Below the pieces are notes generated by a model, which was not told the origin of the DNA, did not search any database, and saw nothing but the letters and a program-made list of their open reading frames with translations. 64,000 nt of DNA. It comes from Flavimobilis rhizosphaerae. GTDB lineage: Bacteria; Actinomycetota; Actinomycetes; Actinomycetales; Cellulomonadaceae. Position 1 is the stretch's first letter. Each line of letters begins with the position of its first letter. Location: the NCBI RefSeq assembly GCF_014852685.1, contig NZ_JACZDF010000001.1:372001-436000 (forward strand). Direction: 5' to 3'. Shown here in pieces: positions 23,829 through 33,248 of this stretch. The translations under genes and the position numbers were made by a program.

Positions 23829-25564
23829 CAGGCCACCCCCTCGATGCTCATCTGGGACTCGACGATCTCGCGGTAGGTCTCGTTCGAGGCGAGGAGCGCG
23901 TCGTGCGTGCCCTCGCCGACGACCTTGCCGCCGTCGAGGACGACGATGTGGTCGGCCGTGCGGATTGTCGAGATGCGCTGCGCGACGATGATGACGGTCG
24001 CGCCTTCGGTCGCGTCGGCGAGCGCCTCCCGCAGGAGTGCGTCGGTCGTGACGTCGAGCGCGGAGAACGAGTCGTCGAAGAGGTAGACCTGCGGGTCCGC
24101 GGCGAGCGCGCGCGCGATGCACAGGCGCTGGCGCTGTCCGCCGGAGACGTTCGTGCCGCCCTGGGCGACGGGCTCCTCGAGGCCCCGGGGTTTGGCCCGG
24201 ACGAACTCGGCGGCCTGCGCGACCTCGAGCGCGTGCCACATCTCGTCCTCGGTGGCCTCGGGCCGGCCGAAGCGCAGGTTGGAGGCGATCGTTCCGGAGA
24301 AGAGGTACGGCTTCTGCGGGACGAGCCCGACGAGACCTGCGATCTGGTGGCGGCCGAGGGCGGAGACGGGCACGCCGCCGATCGTCACGGCGCCCTGCTG
24401 CGGCTCGAAGAGCCGGGGGACGAGCCCGAGGAGCGTCGTCTTGCCGGAACCGGTCGAGCCGACGATCGCGGTCGTGCGGCCCGCGCGGGCGGTGAACGTC
24501 ACGTCGTCGAGGACGGGCAGCTCGGCGCCCGGGTACCCGAAGGTCACGTGGTCGAAGACGACGTCGCCGCCCTCAGGGGCGGGCGCGGAGCCCTCGGCCG
24601 GCGCCTTCATCGTCGGGACGGCCTCGAGGACCTCTTCGATGCGCTCGGCGGAGACGACGGCGCGCGGGATCATCATCATCATGAAGGTGCCCATCATGAC
24701 GGCGACGAGGATCTGCAGGAGGTACTGGAGGAACGCAGTGAGCGCGCCGACCTGGATCTGGCCCGCGTCGACGCGGTGCCCGCCGAACCACAGGACGGCG
24801 GCGGTCGCGAGGTGGAGCACCATCATGATGACGGGGAACATGAGGACGAAGAGGTTGCCGACCTTGACGGACACGTCGGTGATCGCGAGGTTCGCGTCCT
24901 GGTAGCGCTGGGCCTCGAAGGGCTCGCGGACGAACGCGCGGATGACGCGGATGCCGGTGATCTGCTCGCGCAGGACGTCGTTGATGGCGTCGATGCGGTC
25001 CTGCATCTGGCGGAACAGCGGCAGGAGCTTGACGACGAGGATCGACACGACGACGAACAGCAGCGGCACGGACACCCACACGAGCCACGACAGCCCCGGG
25101 TCCTCCCGCAGCGCCATGATGATGCCGCCGATGCACATGATGGGCGTCGACACCATGAAGTTCAGCGTCATGAGGACGAGCATCTGCACCTGCTGGACGT
25201 CGTTCGTCGAGCGCGTGATGAGCGTCGCGGTGCCGAAGCGGGAGACGTCGAGCGTGCCGAGCGAGTCGACCTTGCGGAACACCTCGCGCCGCAGGTCGCG
25301 TCCGATGCTCATCGAGGTGCGGGCGCCGAAGTAGACGGCTGCGATCGCGGTGACGACCTGGGCGAGACACACGACAAGCATCTGGACGCCCGTGCGCCAG
25401 ATGAAGTCGACGTCGCCGACGGAGACGCCCTTGTCGATGATGCGGGCGTTGAGGCTCGGCAGGTAGAGGGCCGCGATGGTCGAGGCGAGCTGGAGGACGC
25501 CGACCGCGGCGATCCACCACCAGTAGGGGCGGGCGTGTCGGAGCGCGAGGCGCAGGAGTGTCAC
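23828..25564 (-). CDS. ABC exporter half-transporter with degenerate ATPase site
   Basis: A 578-residue fused permease-ATPase: six membrane helices to about residue 320, then Walker A GSTGSGKTT, signature VSGGQRQ and Walker B VYLFDDSFSALD. The residue after the Walker B aspartate, normally the catalytic Glu, is Asp, as in the inactive-site subunit of heterodimeric exporters such as BmrC. I start at GTG 25564 (VTLLRLALRHARPYWWW), preceded by GGAAGG; an upstream in-frame start would add 19 residues unlike the family. Forms a pair with the next gene. Confidence 0.93.
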   Translation of the reverse strand: MTLLRLALRHARPYWWWIAAVGVLQLASTIAALYLPSLNARIIDKGVSVGDVDFIWRTGVQMLVVCLAQVVTAIAAVYFGARTSMSIGRDLRREVFRKVDSLGTLDVSRFGTATLITRSTNDVQQVQMLVLMTLNFMVSTPIMCIGGIIMALREDPGLSWLVWVSVPLLFVVVSILVVKLLPLFRQMQDRIDAINDVLREQITGIRVIRAFVREPFEAQRYQDANLAITDVSVKVGNLFVLMFPVIMMVLHLATAAVLWFGGHRVDAGQIQVGALTAFLQYLLQILVAVMMGTFMMMMIPRAVVSAERIEEVLEAVPTMKAPAEGSAPAPEGGDVVFDHVTFGYPGAELPVLDDVTFTARAGRTTAIVGSTGSGKTTLLGLVPRLFEPQQGAVTIGGVPVSALGRHQIAGLVGLVPQKPYLFSGTIASNLRFGRPEATEDEMWHALEVAQAAEFVRAKPRGLEEPVAQGGTNVSGGQRQRLCIARALAADPQVYLFDDSFSALDVTTDALLREALADATEGATVIIVAQRISTIRTADHIVVLDGGKVVGEGTHDALLASNETYREIVESQMSIEGVA

Positions 25565-25621
25565 CGGGGTGCCTTCCGTCGGAGGGGGGCAACGACCGAC
25601 GATAACCCTCGCCACCGACAT

Positions 25622-25640
25622 CCGGGAGTGGTTTTCCCGG
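25622..25640 (-). terminator. Weak hairpin between the pmt gene and the ABC exporter genes
   Basis: CCGGGA / TCCCGG, a 6-base stem with a 7-base T/G-rich loop, lies 50 bases past the mannosyltransferase stop. It may partly terminate that transcript; the stem is short. Confidence 0.35.
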
Positions 25641-25689
25641 CGGGACCGTCAGCGCTCCGCGAAATCGGCGTGCGTAGACTCTGCGTGCG

Positions 25690-27444
25690 TCAGATCCAGG
25701 ACTTCAGCCACATGTGCCACTGCCAGAACTCGAAGGGCACGACCTTCGCGGTCCAGATGGGGTAGAAGAACACGCTCACCAGTACGATCGCTGCGCCGAC
25801 GCCGAGGAGGACGTTCCGCACGACACGTCGTCGTCGGCGGTGCCCCTCGGTGTGCTCGAGAGCGAGCACGACCGCGTAGCCGAGTGCGAGGTACACCCAC
25901 GGTGCGAACGCGATCGTGTAGAACGTGAAGATCGTCCGGTGGGCGTAGAGGAGCCACGGCATCCAGCCCGCGACCACCCCGGAGAGCACGGCGACACCCC
26001 GCCAGTCCTTGCGCCACACGACCCACACGACCGCGAGGACGAGGGCAGCGGTGCCGAGCCACCACACGAGCGGATTGCCGAGCGACGTGATCGCGACCGA
26101 GCACTTCTCGTACGCGCACGTGCCAAGACCGTCGGGCAGCTCACCGCCCCGCTCGACGGACCGGTAGTAGAAAGACGTCGGACGCAGCTGGAGCAGCCAG
26201 CCCCACGGGCTCGACTGGTACGTGTGCGGGGTCGTGAGCCCGGTGTGGAAGTCCCACATCTGCACGTGGTACTCGACGAAGGACCGCAGCGAGTCGGGCA
26301 GCCACTGGATGCCCTCGCCCGGGTGGTCGGCGGCCCACGTGCGCTTGTACGAGCCCTGGTTGAGGAACCAGCCGGTCCACGACGCGAGGTAGGTGAGGCC
26401 CGCGAGCGGCACCATCGTCACGGCCGCCGGCACGGCGTCCTTCCACAGAGTGCCGTTGGCCCAGCCCGTGACACCGACGGTGCGGCGCGCCGACGCGTCC
26501 CAGAGGACGACGATGACGCAGAGGACAGCGAGGAAGTACGCGCCCGACCACTTCGTGCCGATGCTCAGGCCGAGCGCGACCGCCGCCGCGAGCCGGTACC
26601 AGCGGATGCCGAGGGACGGGCCCCACCGGCCGAGGTCCTTGCCCGCGTCGATGAGCTCCGCGGCCCGCCGTGCAAGCCTGCGGCGCGAGTCGAACCGGTC
26701 GAGCACGACGAACGCGAAGCCGACGAGCGCCCAGAACATCACGAAGCTGTCGAGCAGGCCCGTGCGCGCGTGGACGATCCCCACGCCGTCGATCGCGAAG
26801 AGCCCGCCCGCGACGACACCCGCGAGGGTCGAGGAGAAGAGGCGGCGCCCGACGCGCGCGACGATCCACACCGCGAGGATCCCGACGACCGCGGTCGCGA
26901 GGCGCCACGCCCACGTGTTGTCCGGTCCGCCGAGCCGCAGGCCCAGGGCGATCATCCACTTGCCGACGGGCGGGTGGACGACGTAGTCGGCGCGGTCGAG
27001 GAAGATGTCGCGGTTGCCGGCCTCGAACGACGCGTTGGGCTCGTCGGGCCACGCGGCGTCGTACCCGACCTGGAGCAGCGTGTAGCCCTGCTTGACGTAG
27101 TACGTCTCGTCGAAGACGAGCGTGTGCGGACGGCCGAGGTCCCACAGCCGCAGGGCCGCGGCGAGGACCGTGACGAGGAGCGGCCCGAGCCACCCCCACA
27201 GGCGGTCCTGCGCGGTGAGGCCGAGGCGCAGCGCCCGCTCGCCGAGCAGGTCGCGCAGCAGCCGCTGCTCGGTCGGCTCCGCGGGCGGCGTGGCGTCGAC
27301 GTCGGGCACGCTCACGTCGACGGGATCGAAACCGGGGGCGACGTCCGCCTCCGTGGCGACGGACGTCGGCACGGGCGCGGCGTCGTCGGGGTGCTCGGCG
27401 GCATCGGTGTCGTCGGGCGTCGGGGCGGTCGTCACGGGAGCCAT
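25690..27444 (-). CDS. pmt: Dolichyl/polyprenyl-phosphate-mannose protein mannosyltransferase
   Basis: Transfers mannose from polyprenyl-phosphate-mannose to Ser/Thr of secreted proteins at the membrane. The 584-residue GT39 protein has an acidic Pro/Ala N-terminal stretch (about 70 residues) and then many membrane helices. The first extracytoplasmic loop carries the catalytic Asp-Glu pair in [24 protein letters not shown] and [16 protein letters not shown] are also family hallmarks. ATG at 27444. It is divergent from rsmI, the order also found in M. tuberculosis (Rv1002c/Rv1003). Likely targets are the secreted Thr/Pro-rich proteins of this window, which is inference. Confidence 0.95.
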   Translation of the reverse strand: MAPVTTAPTPDDTDAAEHPDDAAPVPTSVATEADVAPGFDPVDVSVPDVDATPPAEPTEQRLLRDLLGERALRLGLTAQDRLWGWLGPLLVTVLAAALRLWDLGRPHTLVFDETYYVKQGYTLLQVGYDAAWPDEPNASFEAGNRDIFLDRADYVVHPPVGKWMIALGLRLGGPDNTWAWRLATAVVGILAVWIVARVGRRLFSSTLAGVVAGGLFAIDGVGIVHARTGLLDSFVMFWALVGFAFVVLDRFDSRRRLARRAAELIDAGKDLGRWGPSLGIRWYRLAAAVALGLSIGTKWSGAYFLAVLCVIVVLWDASARRTVGVTGWANGTLWKDAVPAAVTMVPLAGLTYLASWTGWFLNQGSYKRTWAADHPGEGIQWLPDSLRSFVEYHVQMWDFHTGLTTPHTYQSSPWGWLLQLRPTSFYYRSVERGGELPDGLGTCAYEKCSVAITSLGNPLVWWLGTAALVLAVVWVVWRKDWRGVAVLSGVVAGWMPWLLYAHRTIFTFYTIAFAPWVYLALGYAVVLALEHTEGHRRRRRVVRNVLLGVGAAIVLVSVFFYPIWTAKVVPFEFWQWHMWLKSWI

Positions 27445-27498
27445 CGTAGGGGAGGGGCAGCGCCGTCGGAGGGTGGACGGCGTGGCAGTCTTGTGGGC

Positions 27499-28338
27499 AT
27501 GACTGGAGCGCTCATCCTCGCGGCCACCCCCATCGGCGACGTCGAGGACGCCTCGCCGCGCCTGCGGCGGCTCCTCGTCGAGGCCGACGTCGTCGCGGCC
27601 GAGGACACGCGGCGCCTCCTCGCGCTCGCGGCACGCCTTGACCTCCGGGTGCCGGGGCGGCTCGTCTCGCACCACGAGCACAACGAGTCCGACCGCGCCG
27701 ACGAGCTCTGCGACGTCGTCGAGGGCGGCGGAACCGTGCTCGTCGTCTCGGACGCCGGCATGCCGACCGTCTCCGACCCGGGCTTCCGCGTCGTCCAGCG
27801 CGCGGTCGAGCGCGGCCTGCGCGTCACCGCGGCACCCGGGCCGAGCGCCGTGCTCACGGCGCTCGCGCTCTCGGGCCTGCCGACCGACCGCTTCTGCTTC
27901 GAGGGGTTCCCGCCCCGCAAGGACGGCGACCGGGCGCGCACGTTCGGTGCGCTCGCCGACGAGCGCCGCACCATGGTCTTCTTCGAGTCGCCCCACCGCA
28001 TCGCCTCGACGCTCGCGTCGATGGCGTCCACGTTCGGAGCGGACCGGCCCGCCGCCGTGTGCCGCGAGCTCACGAAGACGTACGAGGAGGTCCTGCGCGG
28101 CACGCTCGGCGACCTCGCGGAGAAGGCTGACGCGGAGCAGCTCCGCGGCGAGATCTGCGTCGTCGTCGCCGGCGCCGAGGCGCCCGCCGCCGCCGAGCCC
28201 GCCGACCTCGTCCCCGAGGTCCTCGCGCTCGCCGACGGCGGCGTCCGGCTCAAGGACGCGGTCGCGCAGGTCGCGGTCCGCGCGGGCGTCGCCAAGCGCG
28301 ACCTCTACGAGGCCGCGCTCGCGGCCCGGGGCCGCTGA
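27499..28338 (+). CDS. rsmI: 16S rRNA (cytidine(1402)-2'-O)-methyltransferase
   Basis: Methylates the ribose of C1402 in the ribosomal decoding centre using SAM. The 279-residue product has the tetrapyrrole-methylase fold: [20 protein letters not shown] at the start, [21 protein letters not shown] (SAM site) and [25 protein letters not shown] at 27499, 54 bases from the divergent pmt start. Length is standard. Confidence 0.96.
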   Translation: MTGALILAATPIGDVEDASPRLRRLLVEADVVAAEDTRRLLALAARLDLRVPGRLVSHHEHNESDRADELCDVVEGGGTVLVVSDAGMPTVSDPGFRVVQRAVERGLRVTAAPGPSAVLTALALSGLPTDRFCFEGFPPRKDGDRARTFGALADERRTMVFFESPHRIASTLASMASTFGADRPAAVCRELTKTYEEVLRGTLGDLAEKADAEQLRGEICVVVAGAEAPAAAEPADLVPEVLALADGGVRLKDAVAQVAVRAGVAKRDLYEAALAARGR

Positions 28339-28433
28339 GCCGCGCAGGTGTGCGTTGGACGTGCGATCCGCACCGCGCGACCCTAGGGTCGGAACGGTCG
28401 GCGGCAGGGGGCTGCCGGCGCCAGGAGGGAACC

Positions 28434-29789
28434 TTGATCGACACACCGACTCGTCTCCGTCGTCCGTACGCGCTCGCGGCCAGCACCGCCGTCGTCGCGC
28501 TCACACTTGCTGCGTGCTCGGGCGGCGGGGCCACTGACGACGGCGTCACAACGGCGCCCGCGGCGACGTCCACGCCCGGCGCGGACCCGTCGACGGACGT
28601 ACCCAGCGACGCAGCGAGCGGTCCGGAGGCGGGGATCGTCACGACCCGCTGGAGCTACCGCCCCGAGGAAGGGTCGATCTCGCAGATCCTCGACGTCACG
28701 GGAGACCCGTGGCTCGTGCGGGTGGCTGACGACGACGGCCCGTCGACCTTCGTCGAGCTCGACGCCGCGACGGGCGCGGTCGTCGCCGAGCACCGGCTTG
28801 CGGAGGGTCTGCGGAGCGACGAGTGCGCGGCCGGACCGACGAGCTTCGTGTGCTTCGACCGCGAGGCGCGCGTGGTGCGCGCCTTCGACCGATCGTCGTA
28901 CGAGGTCACCGGCACGGTCGAGGGCGTGGAGCGTGTCGACGCCATCGCCGACCGGCAGCGCCCCGGCATGCGCGCCCAGCCGGTCCAGCTCGCCGCGACG
29001 ACGGCCGACGGCTGGCAGGCACTCGATGCCAGCGGCCAGGTGCTCGGCTCGTGGAAGGGCAGTGCCGAGGGCCTCGACGTCGTCCTGTGGAACGGGACGT
29101 GGTCGCGCGACGGCCGCTTCTACGAGGCGGGCCGCACGTCCGAGACGCCGCTCGACACGCTCGCCCCGCGCACGCTCCACTCGCCGACGCGCGCGACGAC
29201 CCTCGGCAAGGACCGCGAGAGCTGGGACCTGCTCGACGAGAAGCTCGAGCGGCTGGGCAACGTGAAGAACGTCAACCTGCGCGTCGACGGGCCGGTCGAC
29301 CCGGGCGAGGGCTGCCCGATGATCGGCTGGCGGCCCGTCACGAAGGGCAAGCTCGTGGGCGAGGCATTCCTCCTCGACCGTGACACGTTCGAGGTGACAG
29401 AGCTCTCGGAGCCGATCGTCCTCGGTCTCGAAGGTGCGGCGTGCATCGACGGGACGATCTACACGACGGGGAACCCCGTGACCGCTGGTCGCGACACGAA
29501 GCTCTGGTCGGTGACGTCCGACGGAACAGCCACCGCGCTCGAGGACGACTACCGGGACGTGCTCGGCAAGCTCTCGGAGCAGCACCTGCTGCTGCGCGCG
29601 TCCGAGACTGCCTGGGTGTTCGATGTGACGACCGGCGAGACCGTCGAGAAGCTGCCGGACCTCAGGCTCAACAACAACCTCGGGCCGCGCGTCGACATGC
29701 TTGAGGACGGTGGCTTCCTCTTCGCGCAGACGACCTCGTCGATGACCGTCCTCGACTACGACCCGACGGCGACGCCGCGCTCCGACTGA
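28434..29789 (+). CDS. Secreted lipoprotein with predicted beta-propeller
   Basis: A 451-residue product with a lipoprotein signal peptide: basic start, hydrophobic AAS-TAVVALTLAAC, and lipobox LAAC with Cys28 followed by SGGG. A Thr/Ser/Pro-rich spacer runs to about residue 65. The rest is made of repeated short strands with Asp/Gly/Trp turns (for example DLLDEKLERLG, VRVADDDG), suggesting a PQQ-type beta-propeller; I recognise no specific family. The TTG at 28434 is chosen because a strong AGGAGGGA lies 4 bases upstream and the lipobox then sits at the right depth. It is anchored outside the membrane; the function is unknown. Confidence 0.8.
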   Translation: MIDTPTRLRRPYALAASTAVVALTLAACSGGGATDDGVTTAPAATSTPGADPSTDVPSDAASGPEAGIVTTRWSYRPEEGSISQILDVTGDPWLVRVADDDGPSTFVELDAATGAVVAEHRLAEGLRSDECAAGPTSFVCFDREARVVRAFDRSSYEVTGTVEGVERVDAIADRQRPGMRAQPVQLAATTADGWQALDASGQVLGSWKGSAEGLDVVLWNGTWSRDGRFYEAGRTSETPLDTLAPRTLHSPTRATTLGKDRESWDLLDEKLERLGNVKNVNLRVDGPVDPGEGCPMIGWRPVTKGKLVGEAFLLDRDTFEVTELSEPIVLGLEGAACIDGTIYTTGNPVTAGRDTKLWSVTSDGTATALEDDYRDVLGKLSEQHLLLRASETAWVFDVTTGETVEKLPDLRLNNNLGPRVDMLEDGGFLFAQTTSSMTVLDYDPTATPRSD

Positions 29790-29797
29790 CGACCCAC

Positions 29798-29826
29798 CCT
29801 CGCGCGGGGCGCCGACCTGCGCGAGG
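29798..29826 (+). terminator. Hairpin after the lipoprotein gene
   Basis: CCTCGCGC / GCGCGAGG, a perfect 8-base stem with a 13-base loop, starting 9 bases after the stop codon and ending 32 bases before the next start. Confidence 0.55.
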
Positions 29827-29857
29827 ATGGACGACAACGGACCGGGGGAGGGGCAGC

Positions 29858-30325
29858 ATGGCGTCGACAGGTGCGTTCGCAGGTCCGGGGGGTGCACGCA
29901 GCCTCGGCTACTGGCTCGAGCTCGTCGACGGGCTCGCAGCCGACGCGCTTGCGCGCGTCTACGACGACGCGGGGCTCACGCGTCGTCACTGGCAGGTGCT
30001 CGCGGTCGTGCGTGACGGGGCGAGCAGCCCTGCGCAGGTCGACGCGCTCCTCGGCGCGTCGGGTGCCGCGACGACGGTGCCGCAGCTCGAGGATCTCCGG
30101 GCGCGGGGCTGGGTCGCCGGCCCCGCCTACCTCGAAGGTGCACCCGCGGACGTCGGCGGGCTCGCGGTGACGGTCGCGGGCGAGGAGGCGTACGCGGAGC
30201 TCCAGGCGGGGCTCGGCGAGGTGCGGACGTCGATGACGCGGGGCGTCGCGGCGCGCGACCACGAGGTCACGGTCCTCACTCTCCAGCAGGTCGCCCGCAA
30301 CCTCGGCTGGGTGGGCGAGGCGTGA
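29858..30325 (+). CDS. Small winged-helix (MarR-like) protein
   Basis: A 155-residue protein with a MarR-like layout: an N-terminal helix (RSLGYWLELVDGLAADALARVY), a helix-turn-helix region TRRHWQVLAVVRDGASSPAQVDALLG-type at about residues 43-75, a second helix with PQLEDLRARGW, and a C-terminal helix. The wing lacks the usual D-x-R. A GGGGGAGGGG tract just upstream of ATG 29858 serves as RBS. It precedes the sugar dehydrogenase gene by 16 bases and may be co-transcribed. Role unknown; DNA binding is likely. Confidence 0.75.
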   Translation: MASTGAFAGPGGARSLGYWLELVDGLAADALARVYDDAGLTRRHWQVLAVVRDGASSPAQVDALLGASGAATTVPQLEDLRARGWVAGPAYLEGAPADVGGLAVTVAGEEAYAELQAGLGEVRTSMTRGVAARDHEVTVLTLQQVARNLGWVGEA

Positions 30326-30341
30326 GCCGCGGGGCGGAGCG

Positions 30342-31544
30342 GTGACCGCTCGGGTGCGGCTCGCACGGCGTATGCGCGTCCTCGTCGCCGTGCTCGCGCT
30401 GCTCGCGGCGGCCGCGGTCATCGTCGTGGGGCTGGCGCTCGACCGTCGGCCCGGGCCCGGGCCGACACCCGTGACCCCGACGCCGTCGGCGGGCGCGACA
30501 ACCTCGACGCCGACGCCCGAGCCGACGCCGACGGCGCCTCCCGAGCCGGTGACCGTGACCGTGACGGACCGGACCGTCGTCGCCCGCGACCTCGACGCGC
30601 CCTGGGGTCTTGCCCTCCTGCCGGGCGGTGACGTGCTCGTCACGCTGCGGGACACGGGCACGCTCGTGCGTGTCGCGGCCGACGGCACTGCGACGCCCGT
30701 GACGGGCCCGGGCGCCGACGAGCTTGCCCGCGACACCGTCCACGCGTCCGAGTCGGGCCTCCTCGGGGTCGCGCTCGTGCCCGGCACGTCGGACGTCGTC
30801 GTCCAGCGCACGGGCGCGGACGGCAACGCCGTCCTCCGCGGGACGCTCACCGGCACGACGCTCGGGGAGCTGACGACGCTGCTCGACGGCATCGCGTCGG
30901 CGCCGTTCCACGACGGCGGGGCCGTGGCCTTCGGGCCCGACGGCATGCTCTACGTCGCGACCGGCGACGCGACCCAGCCAGACGCCGCGCAGGACCCGGA
31001 CTCCCTCGGCGGCAAGATCCTGCGGCTCACGCCCGAGGGCGAGCCCGCGCCGGGCAACCCCGTGCCCGGATCGCCCGTGTGGAGCCTCGGTCACCGCAAC
31101 GTCCAGGGGATCGGCTGGGACGCCGCAGGCCGCATGTTCGCCTCAGAGCTCGGGCAGGACACGTTCGACGAGCTCAACCAGATCCTTCCCGGCCGCAACT
31201 ACGGCTGGCCCCTCGTCGAGGGCCGCGGGGGCGAGTCCGACGGCTTTGAGGACCCGCTCGTCACGTGGACGACCGACGAGGCCTCGCCGTCGGGTCTTGC
31301 CGTCACTGACGAGGGTGTCTACGTCGCCGCGCTGCGCGGCGAACGCCTGTGGCGGGTCGACCTTGTCGAGCTCGCGCGCGGCACGGCGACGCCGAGTGTC
31401 GTCCTCGATGGCGTCGGCAGGCTGCGCGGCGTCGTCGCCGAGCCGGGCGGGAGCCTCCTCGTCTCCTCGAGCGCGACCGACGGGCGCGGCGAGCCGCGCG
31501 ACGGCGACGACCGCGTGTGGCGCCTCACTCTCGCGCGGTCCTGA
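30342..31544 (+). CDS. Membrane-anchored PQQ-type sugar dehydrogenase (GSDH family)
   Basis: A 400-residue protein with an N-terminal membrane helix (about residues 12-32), a Thr/Pro-rich wall-spanning spacer (about 37-70) and a six-bladed propeller of the soluble glucose/sorbosone dehydrogenase family. Family motifs are LDAPWGLALLPGGDVLVT, SESGLLGVALVPG, HDGGAVAFGPDGMLYVATGD, GGKILRLTPEGE, WSLGHRNVQGIGWD and GRNYGWPLVEG. These proteins oxidise aldoses outside the cell with PQQ, if PQQ is available; no PQQ biosynthesis gene is seen here. GTG start at 30342. The substrate cannot be assigned. Confidence 0.92.
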   Translation: MTARVRLARRMRVLVAVLALLAAAAVIVVGLALDRRPGPGPTPVTPTPSAGATTSTPTPEPTPTAPPEPVTVTVTDRTVVARDLDAPWGLALLPGGDVLVTLRDTGTLVRVAADGTATPVTGPGADELARDTVHASESGLLGVALVPGTSDVVVQRTGADGNAVLRGTLTGTTLGELTTLLDGIASAPFHDGGAVAFGPDGMLYVATGDATQPDAAQDPDSLGGKILRLTPEGEPAPGNPVPGSPVWSLGHRNVQGIGWDAAGRMFASELGQDTFDELNQILPGRNYGWPLVEGRGGESDGFEDPLVTWTTDEASPSGLAVTDEGVYVAALRGERLWRVDLVELARGTATPSVVLDGVGRLRGVVAEPGGSLLVSSSATDGRGEPRDGDDRVWRLTLARS

Positions 31545-31626
31545 ACGCCGTGCGCCCCTGAGCGGTGCGCGCCCCGTGCCGGTGACCGCGCGCGGGACGA
31601 CGGCGCGGACGGTCCCCGTACCGCCC

Positions 31627-31632
31627 TAGGAT
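31627..31632 (+). promoter_or_regulatory. -10 box of a probable leaderless metG promoter
   Basis: TAGGAT lies 7 bases before the metG ATG (31640). No Shine-Dalgarno sequence is present in the gap. Confidence 0.5.
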
Positions 31633-31639
31633 TGTCCCC

Positions 31640-33247
31640 ATGGCCCAGAACTCGTCCTTCTACATCACGACGCCGATCTACTACGTCAACGACGCCCCGC
31701 ACATCGGGCACGCGTACACGACGGTCGCGGCGGACGTCCTCGCGCGCTGGCACCGCCAGCGCGGCGACGACACGTGGCTCCTCACCGGCACGGACGAGCA
31801 CGGCCAGAAGGTCATGAACACCGCGGCGTCGCACGGCGTGTCCCCGCAGGAGTGGGCGGACCGCCTCGTCACCGAGGAGTGGCAGCCGGTCCTCGCGACG
31901 CTCGACGCGACGAACGACGACTTCATCCGGACGACGCAGCCCCGGCACACCGAGCGCGTCCAGCGGTTCCTCCAGGCGCTCTTCGACGCGGGCCACATCT
32001 ACCAGGGCAAGTACGAGGGCTACTACTGCGTCGGCTGCGAGGAGTACAAGCTCGACGGCGACCTCGTCGACGGCACGGGCGAGCACGAGGGCGTCAAGGT
32101 GTGCCCCATCCACTCCCGCCCCGTCGACTGGCTCTCCGAGGACAACTACTTCTTCCGGCTCTCCGCCTACGCGGACCGGCTCGTCGAGCTCTACGAGTCC
32201 CACCCCGAGTTCGTGCAGCCCGCTTCGGCGCGCAACGAGGTCATGGCGTTCGTCAAGGGCGGCATGAAGGACCTCTCGATCTCCCGCAACACGTTCGACT
32301 GGGGCATCCCCCTGCCGTGGGACTCCTCGCACGTCCTCTACGTGTGGTTCGACGCGCTGCTCAACTACGCGACGGCCGTGGGCCTCGGCGACACCGAGGG
32401 TGCGGGCGCGGAGCAGTTCGCGCGCCGCTGGCCCGCCGCCGTGCACCTCGTCGGCAAGGACATCCTGCGGTTCCACGCGGTCATCTGGCCGGCCATGCTC
32501 ATGGCCGCGGGCCTGCCACTGCCGGGCACGGTCTTCGCGCACGGCTGGCTGCTCGTCGGCGGCGAGAAGATGAGCAAGTCGAAGCTCACGGGCATCGCCC
32601 CGTCGCAGGTCGTCGACCACTTCGGCTCGGACGCGTTCCGCTACTACTTCATGCGCGCGATCTCGTTCGGCTCGGACGGCTCGTTCTCGTGGGAGGACAT
32701 GTCGGCGCGCTACGCGGGGGACCTTGCCAACGGTCTCGGCAACCTCGCCTCGCGCGTCGCCGCGATGGTCGGCAAGTACTTCGGTGGCGTCCTGCCCGCG
32801 GCCGGGGAGGCCCAGGAGATCGACCTCGCGCTCGCGGCGGTCGCCGCGCGCGCGACGGCCGACGCGGAGGCCGCGATCGACCGCATCGCGCCGCACGACG
32901 CGCTCGCGGCGATCTGGACGCTCGTCGACGCCGCGAACCACTACGTCACCGACACGGAGCCGTGGAAGGTCGCGAAGGAGGCGAGCGCGCTCGGCGACGG
33001 CGGCCGTCTCGCGACGATCCTCGTGACGCTCGCCGAGTCGCTGCGGTCGCTTGCGGTGCTCCTCCACCCGGTCATGCCGAAGGCGACGTCGTCCCTGTGG
33101 GCGCAGCTCGGCGCGGAGGCCGCGCTCGGTGCGCTCGCGGAGCAGCCCCCCGCGAGCGCCGCGACGTTCGGCATCCTGCCCGCGGGCACCGTCGTCACGA
33201 AGGGGGACGCGCTCTTCCCGCGTCTCGAGGACCCGGCCGAGGCCTGA
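31640..33247 (+). CDS. metG: Methionyl-tRNA synthetase
   Basis: Charges tRNA-Met. The 535-residue class I synthetase has the HIGH-type motif PHIGHAYT (residues 20-27), a zinc-knob region with CVGCEEYK and CPIH, LYVWFDALLNYATAVG, VGKDILRFHAVIWPAMLMAAG, and the KMSKS loop at 310-314. The C-terminal anticodon domain is present. It lacks the optional tRNA-binding extension found in E. coli MetG, as is usual for this branch. tatD follows after 1 base. Confidence 0.97.
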   Translation: MAQNSSFYITTPIYYVNDAPHIGHAYTTVAADVLARWHRQRGDDTWLLTGTDEHGQKVMNTAASHGVSPQEWADRLVTEEWQPVLATLDATNDDFIRTTQPRHTERVQRFLQALFDAGHIYQGKYEGYYCVGCEEYKLDGDLVDGTGEHEGVKVCPIHSRPVDWLSEDNYFFRLSAYADRLVELYESHPEFVQPASARNEVMAFVKGGMKDLSISRNTFDWGIPLPWDSSHVLYVWFDALLNYATAVGLGDTEGAGAEQFARRWPAAVHLVGKDILRFHAVIWPAMLMAAGLPLPGTVFAHGWLLVGGEKMSKSKLTGIAPSQVVDHFGSDAFRYYFMRAISFGSDGSFSWEDMSARYAGDLANGLGNLASRVAAMVGKYFGGVLPAAGEAQEIDLALAAVAARATADAEAAIDRIAPHDALAAIWTLVDAANHYVTDTEPWKVAKEASALGDGGRLATILVTLAESLRSLAVLLHPVMPKATSSLWAQLGAEAALGALAEQPPASAATFGILPAGTVVTKGDALFPRLEDPAEA

Positions 33248-33248
33248 C

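Noticed and set aside
28379-28390. Perfect 12-base palindrome GACCCTAGGGTC before the lipoprotein gene, considered as a CrtR-type site
   Set aside because: It has only one CTAG and not the CTAG-N5-CTAG spacing; no evidence ties it to the carotenoid operator.
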